Below, piece after piece: positions 1-6,757 of a stretch of 39,688 nucleotides of DNA (position 1 is the stretch's first letter; every line of letters begins with the position of its first letter). The stretch lies in the NCBI GenBank assembly GCA_023667365.1, contig JAMPAG010000001.1, forward strand, positions 1-39,688, given 5' to 3'. The DNA comes from a bacterium (lineage in GTDB: Bacteria > Bacillota > Clostridia > Lachnospirales > Lachnospiraceae). Both the position numbers and the translations under genes were made by a program. A model generated the notes under the pieces. The model made no database searches. It was not told the DNA's origin and was given only the letters and a program-made list of their open reading frames with translations.

Positions 1-359
1 ATTTCAGACAGAACGGCGCGATCATCATCAATATTATTAACCGGGAATATTGTAAGAAGTACATTATCGTGCTGCCGGGACAGTCCCATCCGATGCATGC
101 GCACCGCGTAAAAGAGGAGACGTTTCAGGTATTATACGGCGACTTGAAGGTGAGGATCGAAGGACAGGAGGAGAAGCTTCTGCATCCGGGCGATATGCAG
201 ACGGTACTGCGCGGCGAGTTTCATTCGTTTTCCTCGGATACCGGAGCGATCTTTGAGGAGGTATCGACGCAGCACATGAAGTCGGATTCCTATTACAAGG
301 ATCCGGAGATCGCGCGGATGGATCCGATGGAGAGAAAGACATTCTTAAAGAAATGGTAA
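1..359 (+). CDS. Cupin-domain protein, 3' end only (possible NeuB-like synthase tail)
   Basis: The reading frame is open from base 3 to the stop at 357-359, so this is the C-terminal part (about 118 residues) of a gene that begins left of the window. The visible part is a single cupin fold: HPMHAHRVKEETFQVLYG carries the His-x-His and Glu metal-ligand pattern, and LHPGDMQTVLRGEFHSF is the second cupin motif. Cupin tails of this sort replace the usual antifreeze-like domain in some NeuB-family sialic/legionaminic acid synthases, and the end (DPEIARMDPMERKTFLKKW) resembles those tails as I remember them. The nearby DegT aminotransferase and the CMP-nonulosonate synthetase 15 kb downstream fit that reading, but it is inference: a stand-alone cupin sugar isomerase is also possible. 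The first internal ATG (69) lies inside the fold and is not a credible start. Confidence 0.65.
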   Translation, partial: FRQNGAIIINIINREYCKKYIIVLPGQSHPMHAHRVKEETFQVLYGDLKVRIEGQEEKLLHPGDMQTVLRGEFHSFSSDTGAIFEEVSTQHMKSDSYYKDPEIARMDPMERKTFLKKW

Positions 360-480
360 TATAAATACGGTTTGAGAGACGGAAGCTGTCGGCTGAGCGC
401 TTTTTGACGGCAGGTATGTGTGAGACGTTTGGAAAAGATGGCTGCGGCGCAGGCAGGAAGGGACAGCGGGGGCGAGGTGA

Positions 481-825
481 ATGGCGATGGACAGATCAGA
501 GAGCATGAAAAAAGAAATATTGTCGCAGTACAGAAGCGTGCGGCAGTTCGCAATGGAAATGGGGATTCCGTATTCGACATTGGTCACGGCGTTAGACCGC
601 GGGATTGACGGCATGGCATACAGCACGGTCATCTGTATGTGCGACAGATTACATATCAATCCGGTGGATTTTATGCCGATGGATGAGGATACGAACAGCT
701 CCAGCCGCAAGATGCTGCAGGACAAGGTGATGAAGCAGTTCCTGAAGCTGAATAAGCAGGGCAGGGAACGCATCTTAGAGGTGATGGCGGATATGGCGCA
801 GCTTGATAAGTATGCGGGGAAGTAG
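481..825 (+). CDS. Small XRE-type helix-turn-helix protein
   Basis: A 114-residue protein. Residues about 18-65 look like a divergent Cro/XRE helix-turn-helix (SVRQFAMEMGIPYSTLVTALDRG, then a second pair of helices ending INPVDFMPM). The C-terminal part is a charged amphipathic helix (LQDKVMKQFLKLNKQGRERILEVMADMAQL), the kind of short tail often seen after XRE domains in Firmicutes. The start at 481 (ATG GCG ATG) follows a weak GGCGAGGTGA; the ATG at 487 is equally possible. It sits alone between the cupin gene and the next promoter at 856. It is probably a DNA-binding regulator; no target can be assigned from the sequence. Confidence 0.7.
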   Translation: MAMDRSESMKKEILSQYRSVRQFAMEMGIPYSTLVTALDRGIDGMAYSTVICMCDRLHINPVDFMPMDEDTNSSSRKMLQDKVMKQFLKLNKQGRERILEVMADMAQLDKYAGK

Positions 826-855
826 GAGGCTGTTGCAGGTCAGCATGGATATGCT

Positions 856-883
856 TTGGAAACGGAAGAATGTATGCTAAAAT
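856..883 (+). promoter_or_regulatory. Predicted sigma-A promoter, extended -10
   Basis: TTGGAA (856-861), a 16-base spacer and TAAAAT (878-883), with TGC directly before the -10 box giving an extended -10. It lies 75 bases upstream of the TTG start of the cupin gene at 959 and would drive that gene and the aminotransferase behind it. Confidence 0.55.
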
Positions 884-958
884 GAGTCTGCGCGGACAAT
901 ACTACATATAAGCGGTTGCTTTATCAGAGCAGGAAAACAATACGGGAGGAATCTTACA

Positions 959-1393
959 TTGCAGCCAATTCAAATTAAAAACGGGGACGAGACACTGGCG
1001 ATCATTATCAAAGGGGACGAGCAGGACGAGGGTATTCACTTTTTCACACCGGATGATTATTCCCAGCAGCTTGCTTATATGCATCACCCGACGGGAAAAC
1101 TGATCCAGCCCCATGTGCATAATGTCGTTCATCGCGAGGTTCACTATACGCAGGAGGTTTTGGTGATCAAACGCGGCAGACTGCGGGTTGATTTTTTTGA
1201 TAAAGAGCAACGCTATCTAAAGAGTTATGTACTGAATGCGGGCGATCTGATCCTGCTCTCCGGCGGCGGACACGGCTTTGAAGTGCTGGAGGAAGTGGAA
1301 ATGTACGAGATCAAGCAGGGACCGTATGCGGGCGACGCGGACAAGACGCGGTTCGAGTATCGCGTGGAGCATCCGGTCTTTGAGGAGGATTAG
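959..1393 (+). CDS. Cupin-fold protein of a surface-sugar cluster
   Basis: A 144-residue protein starting at a TTG codon; GGGAGG at 944-949 sets this start. The sequence has cupin features: HPTGKLIQPHVHNVVHREVHYTQEVLVIKRGRLRV (His-rich metal site, then Glu), and LNAGDLILLSGGGHGFEVLEE (second motif with His). Related short cupins accompany DegT aminotransferases and sugar-nucleotide genes in O-antigen, capsule and flagellin-glycan clusters. Its stop is 1 base before the ATG of the DegT gene, so the two are co-translated. The substrate is unknown; isomerase, epimerase or a binding-only role are all possible. The cupin assignment is firm, the pathway is inferred from neighbours. Confidence 0.7.
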   Translation: MQPIQIKNGDETLAIIIKGDEQDEGIHFFTPDDYSQQLAYMHHPTGKLIQPHVHNVVHREVHYTQEVLVIKRGRLRVDFFDKEQRYLKSYVLNAGDLILLSGGGHGFEVLEEVEMYEIKQGPYAGDADKTRFEYRVEHPVFEED

Positions 1394-1394
1394 C

Positions 1395-2510
1395 ATGAGT
1401 GGTTTTATTCCGGTCAATGAGCCGTTACTAAACGGAAATGAGAAAGCATATTTATGCGAGTGTATCGATACGGGCTGGATTTCGAGCGAAGGACCGTTTG
1501 TGAAGCGCTTCGAACAGGAGATGGCGGCGTATGTCGGCAGGCAGTACGGTATTGCGGTCTGTAACGGGACGGCGGCGTTAGAAGCAGCGGTCTTAGCGCT
1601 TGATCTGGAAAAAGGATCGGAAGTTATTCTTCCGGCATTTACGATTATTTCCTGCGCACAGGCGCTCACCAAGGCGGGGCTTGTGCCGGTCGTCGTGGAC
1701 TGTGAGCCGGATACATGGAATATGGATGTGAACCGGATCGAAGAAAAAATCACGGACAAAACCCGTGCAATCATGGTCGTTCATATTTATGGACTGCCCG
1801 TGAAAATGGATGCGGTTTTGGCACTGGCAAAGAAGTATGACTTAAAAGTGATCGAAGATGCAGCGGAAATGCATGGACAGACCTATCACGGGAAGCAGTG
1901 CGGCAGTTTTGGCGACATTAGTATTTTCAGCTTTTATCCGAATAAGCATATTACCTGTGGCGAGGGCGGCATGATCCTGACGGATGACGAGTATCTTGCC
2001 GAGCGCTGCCGCGGCGCGAGAAATTTATTTTTTACGGCAAGGCGTTATGTGCATGAGGAGATTGGCAGCAACTTCCGCATGACGAACATGCAGGCGGCGA
2101 TCGGCGTTGCGCAGTTAGAAAAGATGGAGGAGCATATCCTTCGCAAGCGTGAAATTGGGCGGCGCTATAACGAGCTGTTTGCCGATCTGAAAGATGTGAT
2201 GCTGCCTGTTCCCAAAACGGAATACGCCGAAAATATTTATTGGGTGTACGGCATGGTAATCGGTGAACGCTATGATTTTGATGCGGGCGAAGTGATGAAG
2301 CGGCTCGGCGAAATGGGGATCGGGACACGGTCATTTTTTTATCCGATACACAAACAGCCCGTTTACGTGAAGCAGGGCATGTTTGCGGGAGTGTCCTGTC
2401 CGAATGCGGAGCGTATTTCCGGGCGGGGATTTTATATTCCGAGCGGGCTTGGCATCACGGACGAGCAGATTGAGACGGTCGCGGAGGCTGTAAAGCGGGT
2501 ATTCTGTTAG
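1395..2510 (+). CDS. DegT/DnrJ/EryC1/StrS family sugar aminotransferase
   Basis: A 371-residue PLP enzyme that transfers an amino group from glutamate to a keto-sugar nucleotide. Seen: FIPVNEPLLNGNEKAYLCECIDTGWISSEGPFVKRFEQEMA at the N terminus (the standard opening of the family), NGTAALEAAVLAL, PAFTIISCAQAL, the VIEDAAEMHG segment that holds the PLP-ring Asp, and the Schiff-base lysine at about residue 184 (SFYPNKHITCGEGG). C-terminal SFFYPIHKQPVY matches family members such as perosamine synthase. The ATG at 1395 gives the canonical N terminus; upstream in-frame sequence belongs to the cupin gene read in another frame. The family is certain. The exact sugar (perosamine-like, bacillosamine-like or a nonulosonate precursor) cannot be read from the sequence. 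Confidence 0.93.
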   Translation: MSGFIPVNEPLLNGNEKAYLCECIDTGWISSEGPFVKRFEQEMAAYVGRQYGIAVCNGTAALEAAVLALDLEKGSEVILPAFTIISCAQALTKAGLVPVVVDCEPDTWNMDVNRIEEKITDKTRAIMVVHIYGLPVKMDAVLALAKKYDLKVIEDAAEMHGQTYHGKQCGSFGDISIFSFYPNKHITCGEGGMILTDDEYLAERCRGARNLFFTARRYVHEEIGSNFRMTNMQAAIGVAQLEKMEEHILRKREIGRRYNELFADLKDVMLPVPKTEYAENIYWVYGMVIGERYDFDAGEVMKRLGEMGIGTRSFFYPIHKQPVYVKQGMFAGVSCPNAERISGRGFYIPSGLGITDEQIETVAEAVKRVFC

Positions 2511-2563
2511 AGTCGTGATCCGCGCGGAGGACAGATACATCGGTATGCTGAAAGAGGCAGGAT

Positions 2564-3145
2564 ATGAAAACAATTTTTATTCGCGGCATCCCGGTCACAT
2601 TGGACCGCAGGCGCATCAAGAATGTGAATCTCTATATCCGTCCGCCGCACGGCGACGTGCTTGTGACCGCGCCGATGCGTCTTGGCGAAGCGCAGATTAT
2701 GAAATTTCTTCATGAAAAAGAGGAATGGATCGTCTTGCACAGGGAGCGGGTGATCGCACGCGCGCAGGAGAACAGGGAGGACAGTCTGCGGGATATGGCG
2801 CAGCGCAGCGTAATGCCGGAGGAATTGGCGCGCCTGAAAGAGAAGATCGCGTATTATGCGCAGAAATGGGAGCCGGTCATGGGCGTACATTGCGTACATT
2901 GGACAATCCGCGATATGAAAAGCCGCTGGGGAAGCTGTTCAGTCACGAAAAAAACAATCCGCATCAACTTACAGCTTGTAAAAAAGCCGGAGGAATGCCT
3001 GGAGTATGTGATCGTCCATGAGCTGGCACATCTTTTGGAGCCGAGTCATAACGAGCGTTTTCATGCGTATATGAGACAATTCCTTCCGGATTATAAGGAA
3101 CGCAAGCGGACGCTGGAAAAATGCGGTTTCAGGCAGGCGGGGTGA
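2564..3145 (+). CDS. YgjP-like (DUF45/M48-type) zinc metallopeptidase-fold protein
   Basis: A 193-residue protein of the YgjP/SprT-like group. The zinc site is visible as HELAH (residues 152-156; Glu153 catalytic) with a third ligand at His162 in EPSHNERF. The middle contains the family hallmark MKSRWGSCSVTKKTIRINLQL, and the C terminus ends PDYKERKRTLEKCGF, as in family members. The length is slightly below the usual 230, because the N-terminal strand region is short. The start at 2564 follows AGAGGCAGGAT. Members of this family have been called both metal-dependent hydrolases and UTP pyrophosphatases, so only the fold is secure. A weak A/T hairpin terminator follows. Confidence 0.85.
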   Translation: MKTIFIRGIPVTLDRRRIKNVNLYIRPPHGDVLVTAPMRLGEAQIMKFLHEKEEWIVLHRERVIARAQENREDSLRDMAQRSVMPEELARLKEKIAYYAQKWEPVMGVHCVHWTIRDMKSRWGSCSVTKKTIRINLQLVKKPEECLEYVIVHELAHLLEPSHNERFHAYMRQFLPDYKERKRTLEKCGFRQAG

Positions 3146-3148
3146 GAA

Positions 3149-3181
3149 AAAGAAAATGTTTTTTCCTATTTTCTTTTTTTG
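3149..3181 (+). terminator. A/T-rich terminator after the YgjP-like gene
   Basis: AAAAGAAAAT pairs with ATTTTCTTTT around a 10-base T-rich loop and is followed by a run of T. The stem is all A/T apart from one pair, so efficiency is doubtful. Confidence 0.4.
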
Positions 3182-3185
3182 GGTC

Positions 3186-3214
3186 TTGCATTTTCATGTA
3201 GAATCTTGTATACT
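3186..3214 (+). promoter_or_regulatory. Promoter of the tRNA-Gln gene
   Basis: TTGCAT (3186-3191), a 17-base spacer, TATACT (3209-3214). The expected transcription start near 3221 lies about 47 bases before the mature tRNA. Confidence 0.65.
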
Positions 3215-3267
3215 TGTCAAGTGTCAGGCGGTGAGGCTTTTGCGAGATATTTCCGCCAGTATGATAT

Positions 3268-3339
3268 TGGGCTATCGCCAAACGGTAAGGCAACGGACTC
3301 TGACTCCGTCATTTCAAGGTTCGAATCCTTGTAGCCCAG
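3268..3339 (+). tRNA. tRNA-Gln (anticodon CUG)
   Basis: A 72-base cloverleaf. Acceptor stem TGGGCTA (3268-3274) pairs with TAGCCCA (3332-3338), discriminator G at 3339. The D arm holds GCC...GGC, the anticodon stem is ACGGA/TCCGT (3293-3297/3305-3309) with the seven-base loop CTCTGAC, so the anticodon is CTG at 3300-3302, reading CAG (glutamine). The T stem CAAGG/CCTTG encloses TTCGAAT. CCA is not encoded. It is transcribed alone from its own promoter and ends in a strong hairpin directly downstream. The U-A-like weak first pair region and G discriminator fit tRNA-Gln. Confidence 0.95.
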
Positions 3340-3344
3340 CGAAG

Positions 3345-3368
3345 GCGCCCGATCATCGGGCGCTTATT
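3345..3368 (+). terminator. Terminator after tRNA-Gln
   Basis: GCGCCCGAT pairs with ATCGGGCGC around a single-base loop (3345-3363) and is followed by TTATTT. GC-rich stem five bases behind the tRNA. Confidence 0.7.
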
Positions 3369-3375
3369 TCAACTT

Positions 3376-3528
3376 ATAGGAAATTTCGTAATCCTGAAAG
3401 AATCTGCGATGCGGATTTTTCGAAAGAGTCTGCGGAACGCAAACTCTTTTTTTGACTGATAGGAAATTTCGTAACCTGTGAAGAATTGCGTCAGCAATTC
3501 TTCGAAAGGACGCGAAGCGTCCTTTTTT
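3376..3528. repeat. Two tandem copies of a hairpin cassette
   Basis: The 16-base string ATAGGAAATTTCGTAA occurs at 3376-3391 and again at 3459-3474, 83 bases apart. Each copy is followed by two hairpins joined by CGAAA. Copy 1: 3398-3420 (AAGAATCTGC/GCGGATTTTT) and 3423-3453 (AAAGAGTCTGCG/CGCAAACTCTTT, then T run). Copy 2: 3480-3503 (GAAGAATTGC/GCAATTCTTC) and 3505-3528 (AAAGGACGC/GCGTCCTTT, then T run). The last hairpin of each copy can act as a rho-independent terminator. Similar hairpins recur at 16724, 19357 and 32441. No gene is visible in this stretch. Confidence 0.75.
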
Positions 3529-3572
3529 GTATAAAAACATCTTCTTTGTCAGAGAGCCGAAAAGGAGCGATT

Positions 3573-4436
3573 ATGTATCAGTTTGAGAGCAGGGTACGTT
3601 ACTCAGAGACGGACAGCCGGGGGAAGCTCACGCCGGAAGGAATTATGGAATATTTTGAGGACTGCACGACGTTTCAATCCGAGGATATTGGGATTGGCGT
3701 GCAGTATTTGAAGGAGAGCCATCGGGTGTGGGTGCTGTCGTTCGTACAGATCGGAATTAACCGCTATCCGTCCTTGGGCGAGCGGATCGTGATCCGGACG
3801 ATCCCCTATGACATTAAAGGATTTTTGGGATACCGTAATTTTGTGCTGCTTACGCCGGAGGAAGAAGTGCTGGCGTACGCTAACACGATGTGGACTTATC
3901 TTGATACAGAAACCGGCAGACCGGTCAAGGCGCCCGACTCCATGATCGACGCCTATGGTTTGTCGGAACGCTATCCGATGGAATACGCGCCGCGCAAGAT
4001 TGCCATGCCGGAAAATCGGATCGCTTTTGACGATATTGTCGTAAAGCCGCATCATTTAGATACGAACGATCATGTCAACAATGTCGAATATGTGCGCATG
4101 GCGCGGGAACTGACGCAGGATGAGCGTTTGCGGGGCGGATGTGCTGACGGAGGCGGAAACGCAGTGCGGCGGGAAGCGGGCGGTATGTGCAGCAGCGGTA
4201 CGAGCGGCGCCGGCGGAGAAGCAGTGCCGCAAAAGGTTGACGGCGGGCGTATCGTGCGCGGTCTGCGCGTGGAATATAAGCAGTCGGCGCTGCTCGGCGA
4301 TGTGATCCACCCCGTCGGAGCGGGGGACGCGGAAACCGGCAGAGTCGTCTTTTCCTTAAATAATGACGAGGGGAAGCCCTATGCGGTCGTCGAACTGACT
4401 TATGAAAACGGCGCGGATGGGAACGAAGGCTTGTAA
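3573..4436 (+). CDS. Acyl-ACP thioesterase with a low-complexity insertion
   Basis: A 287-residue double-hotdog acyl-ACP thioesterase (FatA/FatB-like, PF01643 type) that releases fatty acids from acyl carrier protein in the cytoplasm. Seen: the N-terminal hotdog opening FESRVRYSETDSRGKLTPEGIMEYFEDC, the middle VWVLSFVQIGINRYPSLGERI, TMWTYLDTETGRPVK, and the second-domain active-site region VKPHHLDTNDHVNNVEYVRMA containing the conserved Asp-x-Asn-x-His. After about residue 190 there is an extra Gly/Ala/Ser-rich stretch of roughly 38 residues (CADGGGNAVRRE ... AVPQKVDGG) before the final strands (LRVEYKQSALLGDVI). Family members are usually 235-250 residues, so the insertion accounts for the excess. 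AAAGGAG precedes the ATG at 3573. Confidence 0.87.
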   Translation: MYQFESRVRYSETDSRGKLTPEGIMEYFEDCTTFQSEDIGIGVQYLKESHRVWVLSFVQIGINRYPSLGERIVIRTIPYDIKGFLGYRNFVLLTPEEEVLAYANTMWTYLDTETGRPVKAPDSMIDAYGLSERYPMEYAPRKIAMPENRIAFDDIVVKPHHLDTNDHVNNVEYVRMARELTQDERLRGGCADGGGNAVRREAGGMCSSGTSGAGGEAVPQKVDGGRIVRGLRVEYKQSALLGDVIHPVGAGDAETGRVVFSLNNDEGKPYAVVELTYENGADGNEGL

Positions 4437-4494
4437 AAGAGGGAAGTGCGGATTGGCGCAGCGTTGCCCGTGGGGACAAAAAGGGAGATCATAG

Positions 4495-5346
4495 ATGGAA
4501 CTTGGAATATGGCAGAGCCTGCTCTGCGTGCGAAAAGTGGAATTTGGCGTTTACCTTGCCGAGCGGCAGGACGCGCCGCGGGAGGAGCGGGTGCTGCTCC
4601 CGATCAGGCAGGTGCCGGAAAAACTTGAGGTCGGCGATCCGATCGACGTGTTTCTTTACCGCGATTCGGGGGACCGGCTGATCGCTACCGTCAAAGAGCC
4701 GCTGATCGTAAAGGGACAGATCGCAAGGCTGAAAGTTGTCGAGGTCGGCAGAGTCGGCGCGTTTTTAGACTGGGGTCTGGAAAAAGACCTGCTTTTGCCG
4801 TTTAAGGAGCAGACGCGGAAGGTCGCCGCAGGAGAGGAATGCCTTGTTGCGTTGTATACCGATAAGAGCGGCCGCCTCTGCGCGACAATGAACGTGTATG
4901 AATATTTGGAGAAAAACAGTCCGTACAAGAAGGATGATACCGTGCAGGGGACCGTCTATGAGACGAGCGAGCGCTTCGGCGTGTTTGTGGCGGTGGACGA
5001 CCGCTACTGCGCGCTCATTCCGGCGAAAGAGTGTTACGGGAAGGCGGGTATTCGGATCGGTGATACGATCACGGCGCGCGTGACTGCAGTCAAGGAAGAC
5101 GGGAAGCTGGACTTGAGCATCCGCGAGAAAGCGTATCTCCAAATTGAGAAAGACGCCGGGCTCATCCTAAAGGCGATCGACGCAGCGGGCGGAGCGCTTG
5201 GGTTTAACGATAAAGCGTCTCCCGAATTGATACGGCAGGAAATGGATATGAGCAAAAGTGAATTTAAGCGTGCGGTGGGGCATCTGCTCAAGACAGGGGA
5301 GATTGAGCAGGATGAAGACGGGATCCGCAGGAGGGAGAAACGATGA
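4495..5346 (+). CDS. cvfB: CvfB-like RNA-binding protein with S1 domains
   Basis: A 283-residue protein with the CvfB/YitL layout: three S1-like OB folds followed by a winged helix. Residues 1-60 form the first OB fold (VRKVEFGVYLAE ... VLLPIRQVPEKLEVGDPIDVFLY), 65-135 the second (LKVVEVGRVGAFLDWGLEKDLLLPFKEQ), 145-210 the third (VQGTVYETSERFGVFVAVDDRYCALIPAKE), and about 220-283 the winged helix (LGFNDKASPELIRQEMDMSKSEFKRAVGHLLKTGEIE). Length is that of the family. Homologs bind RNA and affect virulence-factor or stress expression; the target here is unknown. GGGAG lies just upstream of the ATG, and the gene overlaps the next by 4 bases (ATGA), so the two are coupled. Confidence 0.88.
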   Translation: MELGIWQSLLCVRKVEFGVYLAERQDAPREERVLLPIRQVPEKLEVGDPIDVFLYRDSGDRLIATVKEPLIVKGQIARLKVVEVGRVGAFLDWGLEKDLLLPFKEQTRKVAAGEECLVALYTDKSGRLCATMNVYEYLEKNSPYKKDDTVQGTVYETSERFGVFVAVDDRYCALIPAKECYGKAGIRIGDTITARVTAVKEDGKLDLSIREKAYLQIEKDAGLILKAIDAAGGALGFNDKASPELIRQEMDMSKSEFKRAVGHLLKTGEIEQDEDGIRRREKR

Positions 5347-6284
5347 ACGCAAAAAAAATAAACTGGATGTATGTTGCGATTTTTTTCATGTATCATGCCG
5401 TTTCGTACGGGCTGATCTATTATATCACGCATATTCATATGATCGGGCTCATCCCGTTAAACATGGTGAGCGAGCTGGTCTTTATCATACCGAGCGTGAT
5501 CTTTGTATTTGCGACGCGCACAAAATGGCGCGATATGCTGAGACTAAAACCGATCCGGCTATCGACGGTGGCGATCGTCATTCTGTTTACGTTTTTATGT
5601 ATGCCGCTTGTCACGGTCGTCAATCTGGCGACGCAGTTTTTTGTGGAAAACGCAGTGGAAGCGAGCAGCACGATGTTTATGCTGATGCCGTTTGGCGTGA
5701 CCTTTTTTATCATCGCCATTTATGCGCCCGTCTGTGAGGAGATCGTGTTCCGCGGTGTGACGTATGAGTCGTTAAAAAAGGACATGAGCGTCTTCAAGGC
5801 GATGATCATCTCGGCGGTCTTTTTCGGACTGGCGCATATGAATTTCAATCAGGCGGCGTACGCGCTGCTGCTCGGACTGATCCTTGTGCTGGTGCGCGAG
5901 GCGACCGGAAGCCTGTGGGCGACCATTCTGATGCATGTGGTCTTTAACGGTTGGAATGTCATTCTGATGTATGCGAGCGAATGGCTGGAGGAGACGTTCC
6001 CGGAGCTCGTGGGAGAGAGCAGCGCGGTGATACAGACGACGGCGCAGCGCAATGAGCTGCTGTCGCGGATGATCGGTATTTATCTGATCATTGCGGCAGT
6101 TACGACAGCGCTGGCAGGCTGTGTGCTCGTGTGGATGGCGGGCAGGGAAGGCAGAAAAGAAAATCTTCGGAGCATTTGGCGGTGCAGAAAAGACGGAAAA
6201 AAGAACGGTCTTGGATGGCTGCTCCCGTTTCTCCTCGTGCTGGCGCTGTTTTTGGGATATATGCTTTATGATGTGTTGGTATAA
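5343..6284 (+). CDS. CPBP-family intramembrane glutamic metalloprotease
   Basis: A 313-residue integral membrane protein with about eight hydrophobic segments. The CPBP/Rce1-like active-site motifs are all present: EExxxR as CEEIVFRG (Glu132, Glu133, Arg137), the second motif GLAHMNF with His165, and the third HVVFNGWN with His198. Homologs include CAAX prenyl proteases, bacteriocin-immunity proteins and MroQ-like regulators of quorum sensing. The substrate cannot be inferred. The C-terminal 60 residues after the catalytic core add two hydrophobic segments separated by a basic stretch (MAGREGRKENLRSIWRCRKDGKK). Translationally coupled to the CvfB-like gene by a 4-base overlap; a strong hairpin follows. 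Confidence 0.9.
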   Translation: MNAKKINWMYVAIFFMYHAVSYGLIYYITHIHMIGLIPLNMVSELVFIIPSVIFVFATRTKWRDMLRLKPIRLSTVAIVILFTFLCMPLVTVVNLATQFFVENAVEASSTMFMLMPFGVTFFIIAIYAPVCEEIVFRGVTYESLKKDMSVFKAMIISAVFFGLAHMNFNQAAYALLLGLILVLVREATGSLWATILMHVVFNGWNVILMYASEWLEETFPELVGESSAVIQTTAQRNELLSRMIGIYLIIAAVTTALAGCVLVWMAGREGRKENLRSIWRCRKDGKKNGLGWLLPFLLVLALFLGYMLYDVLV

Positions 6285-6291
6285 AAATGAT

Positions 6292-6327
6292 AAAAAAAGG
6301 GGATGTCCTAACGACATCCTCTTTTTT
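6292..6327. terminator. Bidirectional terminator between convergent genes
   Basis: GGATGTC/GACATCC around CTAAC, extended by A and T runs on both sides (AAAAAAAGG ... CCTCTTTTTT). It serves the CPBP gene on the plus strand and the YjfB-like gene on the minus strand, whose stop codon lies in its edge. Confidence 0.85.
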
Positions 6328-6532
6328 ATACCGACATGTCAAAATTTGCCCCGATATGAGGGTTGACGGACAACTCCAATGAGGAGGATGCTGCCGGTGC
6401 AGAGTCAAGCAGCTCGGAAATCTGAGCGCCGCTCGACTCCATGCTGTCCAGTACGTTTCCCAGTACCGCAAAGCCGACGGAATTCATCAGCTTTGCCTGT
6501 GCCATGCCTGTAGATAAAGCCGCAATATCCAT
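6326..6532 (-). CDS. YjfB-family putative motility protein
   Basis: A 68-residue protein (MDIAALSTGMAQAKLMNSVG ... GANFDMSV). The opening MDIAALSTGMAQ and the segment VGFAVLGNVLDSMESSGAQI are typical of the YjfB family (PF14070, 'putative motility protein'), which is common in flagellated Firmicutes but biochemically uncharacterised. The start at 6532 is set by AAAGGAGCAGGCACT; an in-frame upstream ATG at 6565 would add 11 basic residues and lacks a ribosome binding site. It is monocistronic, and an exact GCCGATAT -10 box lies 46 bases upstream, which fits flagellar sigma-28 control. No membrane segment or signal peptide is visible. Confidence 0.85.
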   Translation of the reverse strand: MDIAALSTGMAQAKLMNSVGFAVLGNVLDSMESSGAQISELLDSAPAASSSLELSVNPHIGANFDMSV

Positions 6533-6577
6533 AGTGCCTGCTCCTTTTTTTGACCGTGTTGACATGTTTCATATATT

Positions 6578-6585
6578 ATATCGGC
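6578..6585 (-). promoter_or_regulatory. Sigma-28-like -10 box upstream of the yjfB-like gene
   Basis: Read on the minus strand this is GCCGATAT, identical to the SigD/FliA -10 consensus. No TAAA -35 is found 15 bases upstream, so the promoter rests on the -10 alone. The box also contains the start of a TATAAT-like run (GATATAATAT), so sigma-A use cannot be excluded. Confidence 0.5.
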
Positions 6586-6757
6586 ATAAAAAAAGCAAAG
6601 AAAGGTAAAAAATGCATAAAAAAGTCACGATTTTAGGTAGATTTTTTTGTATATTTATATTAAAATAAAAATCGGGTATTGATTTTCAACGAGAAAAGCG
6701 AAAAACGTTTGTGTAGGTTGAACAAAGGAGAAGGCAGAAAAAGGGGAGAAAACGCTT

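Noticed and set aside
1278..1394. 39-codon upstream extension of the DegT aminotransferase
   Set aside because: It overlaps the end of the cupin gene in another frame, is Arg/Ser-rich, and the ATG at 1395 gives the family's normal start.
2725..3021. 98-codon plus-strand frame inside the YgjP-like gene
   Set aside because: Out-of-frame shadow of a gene with a complete zinc motif.
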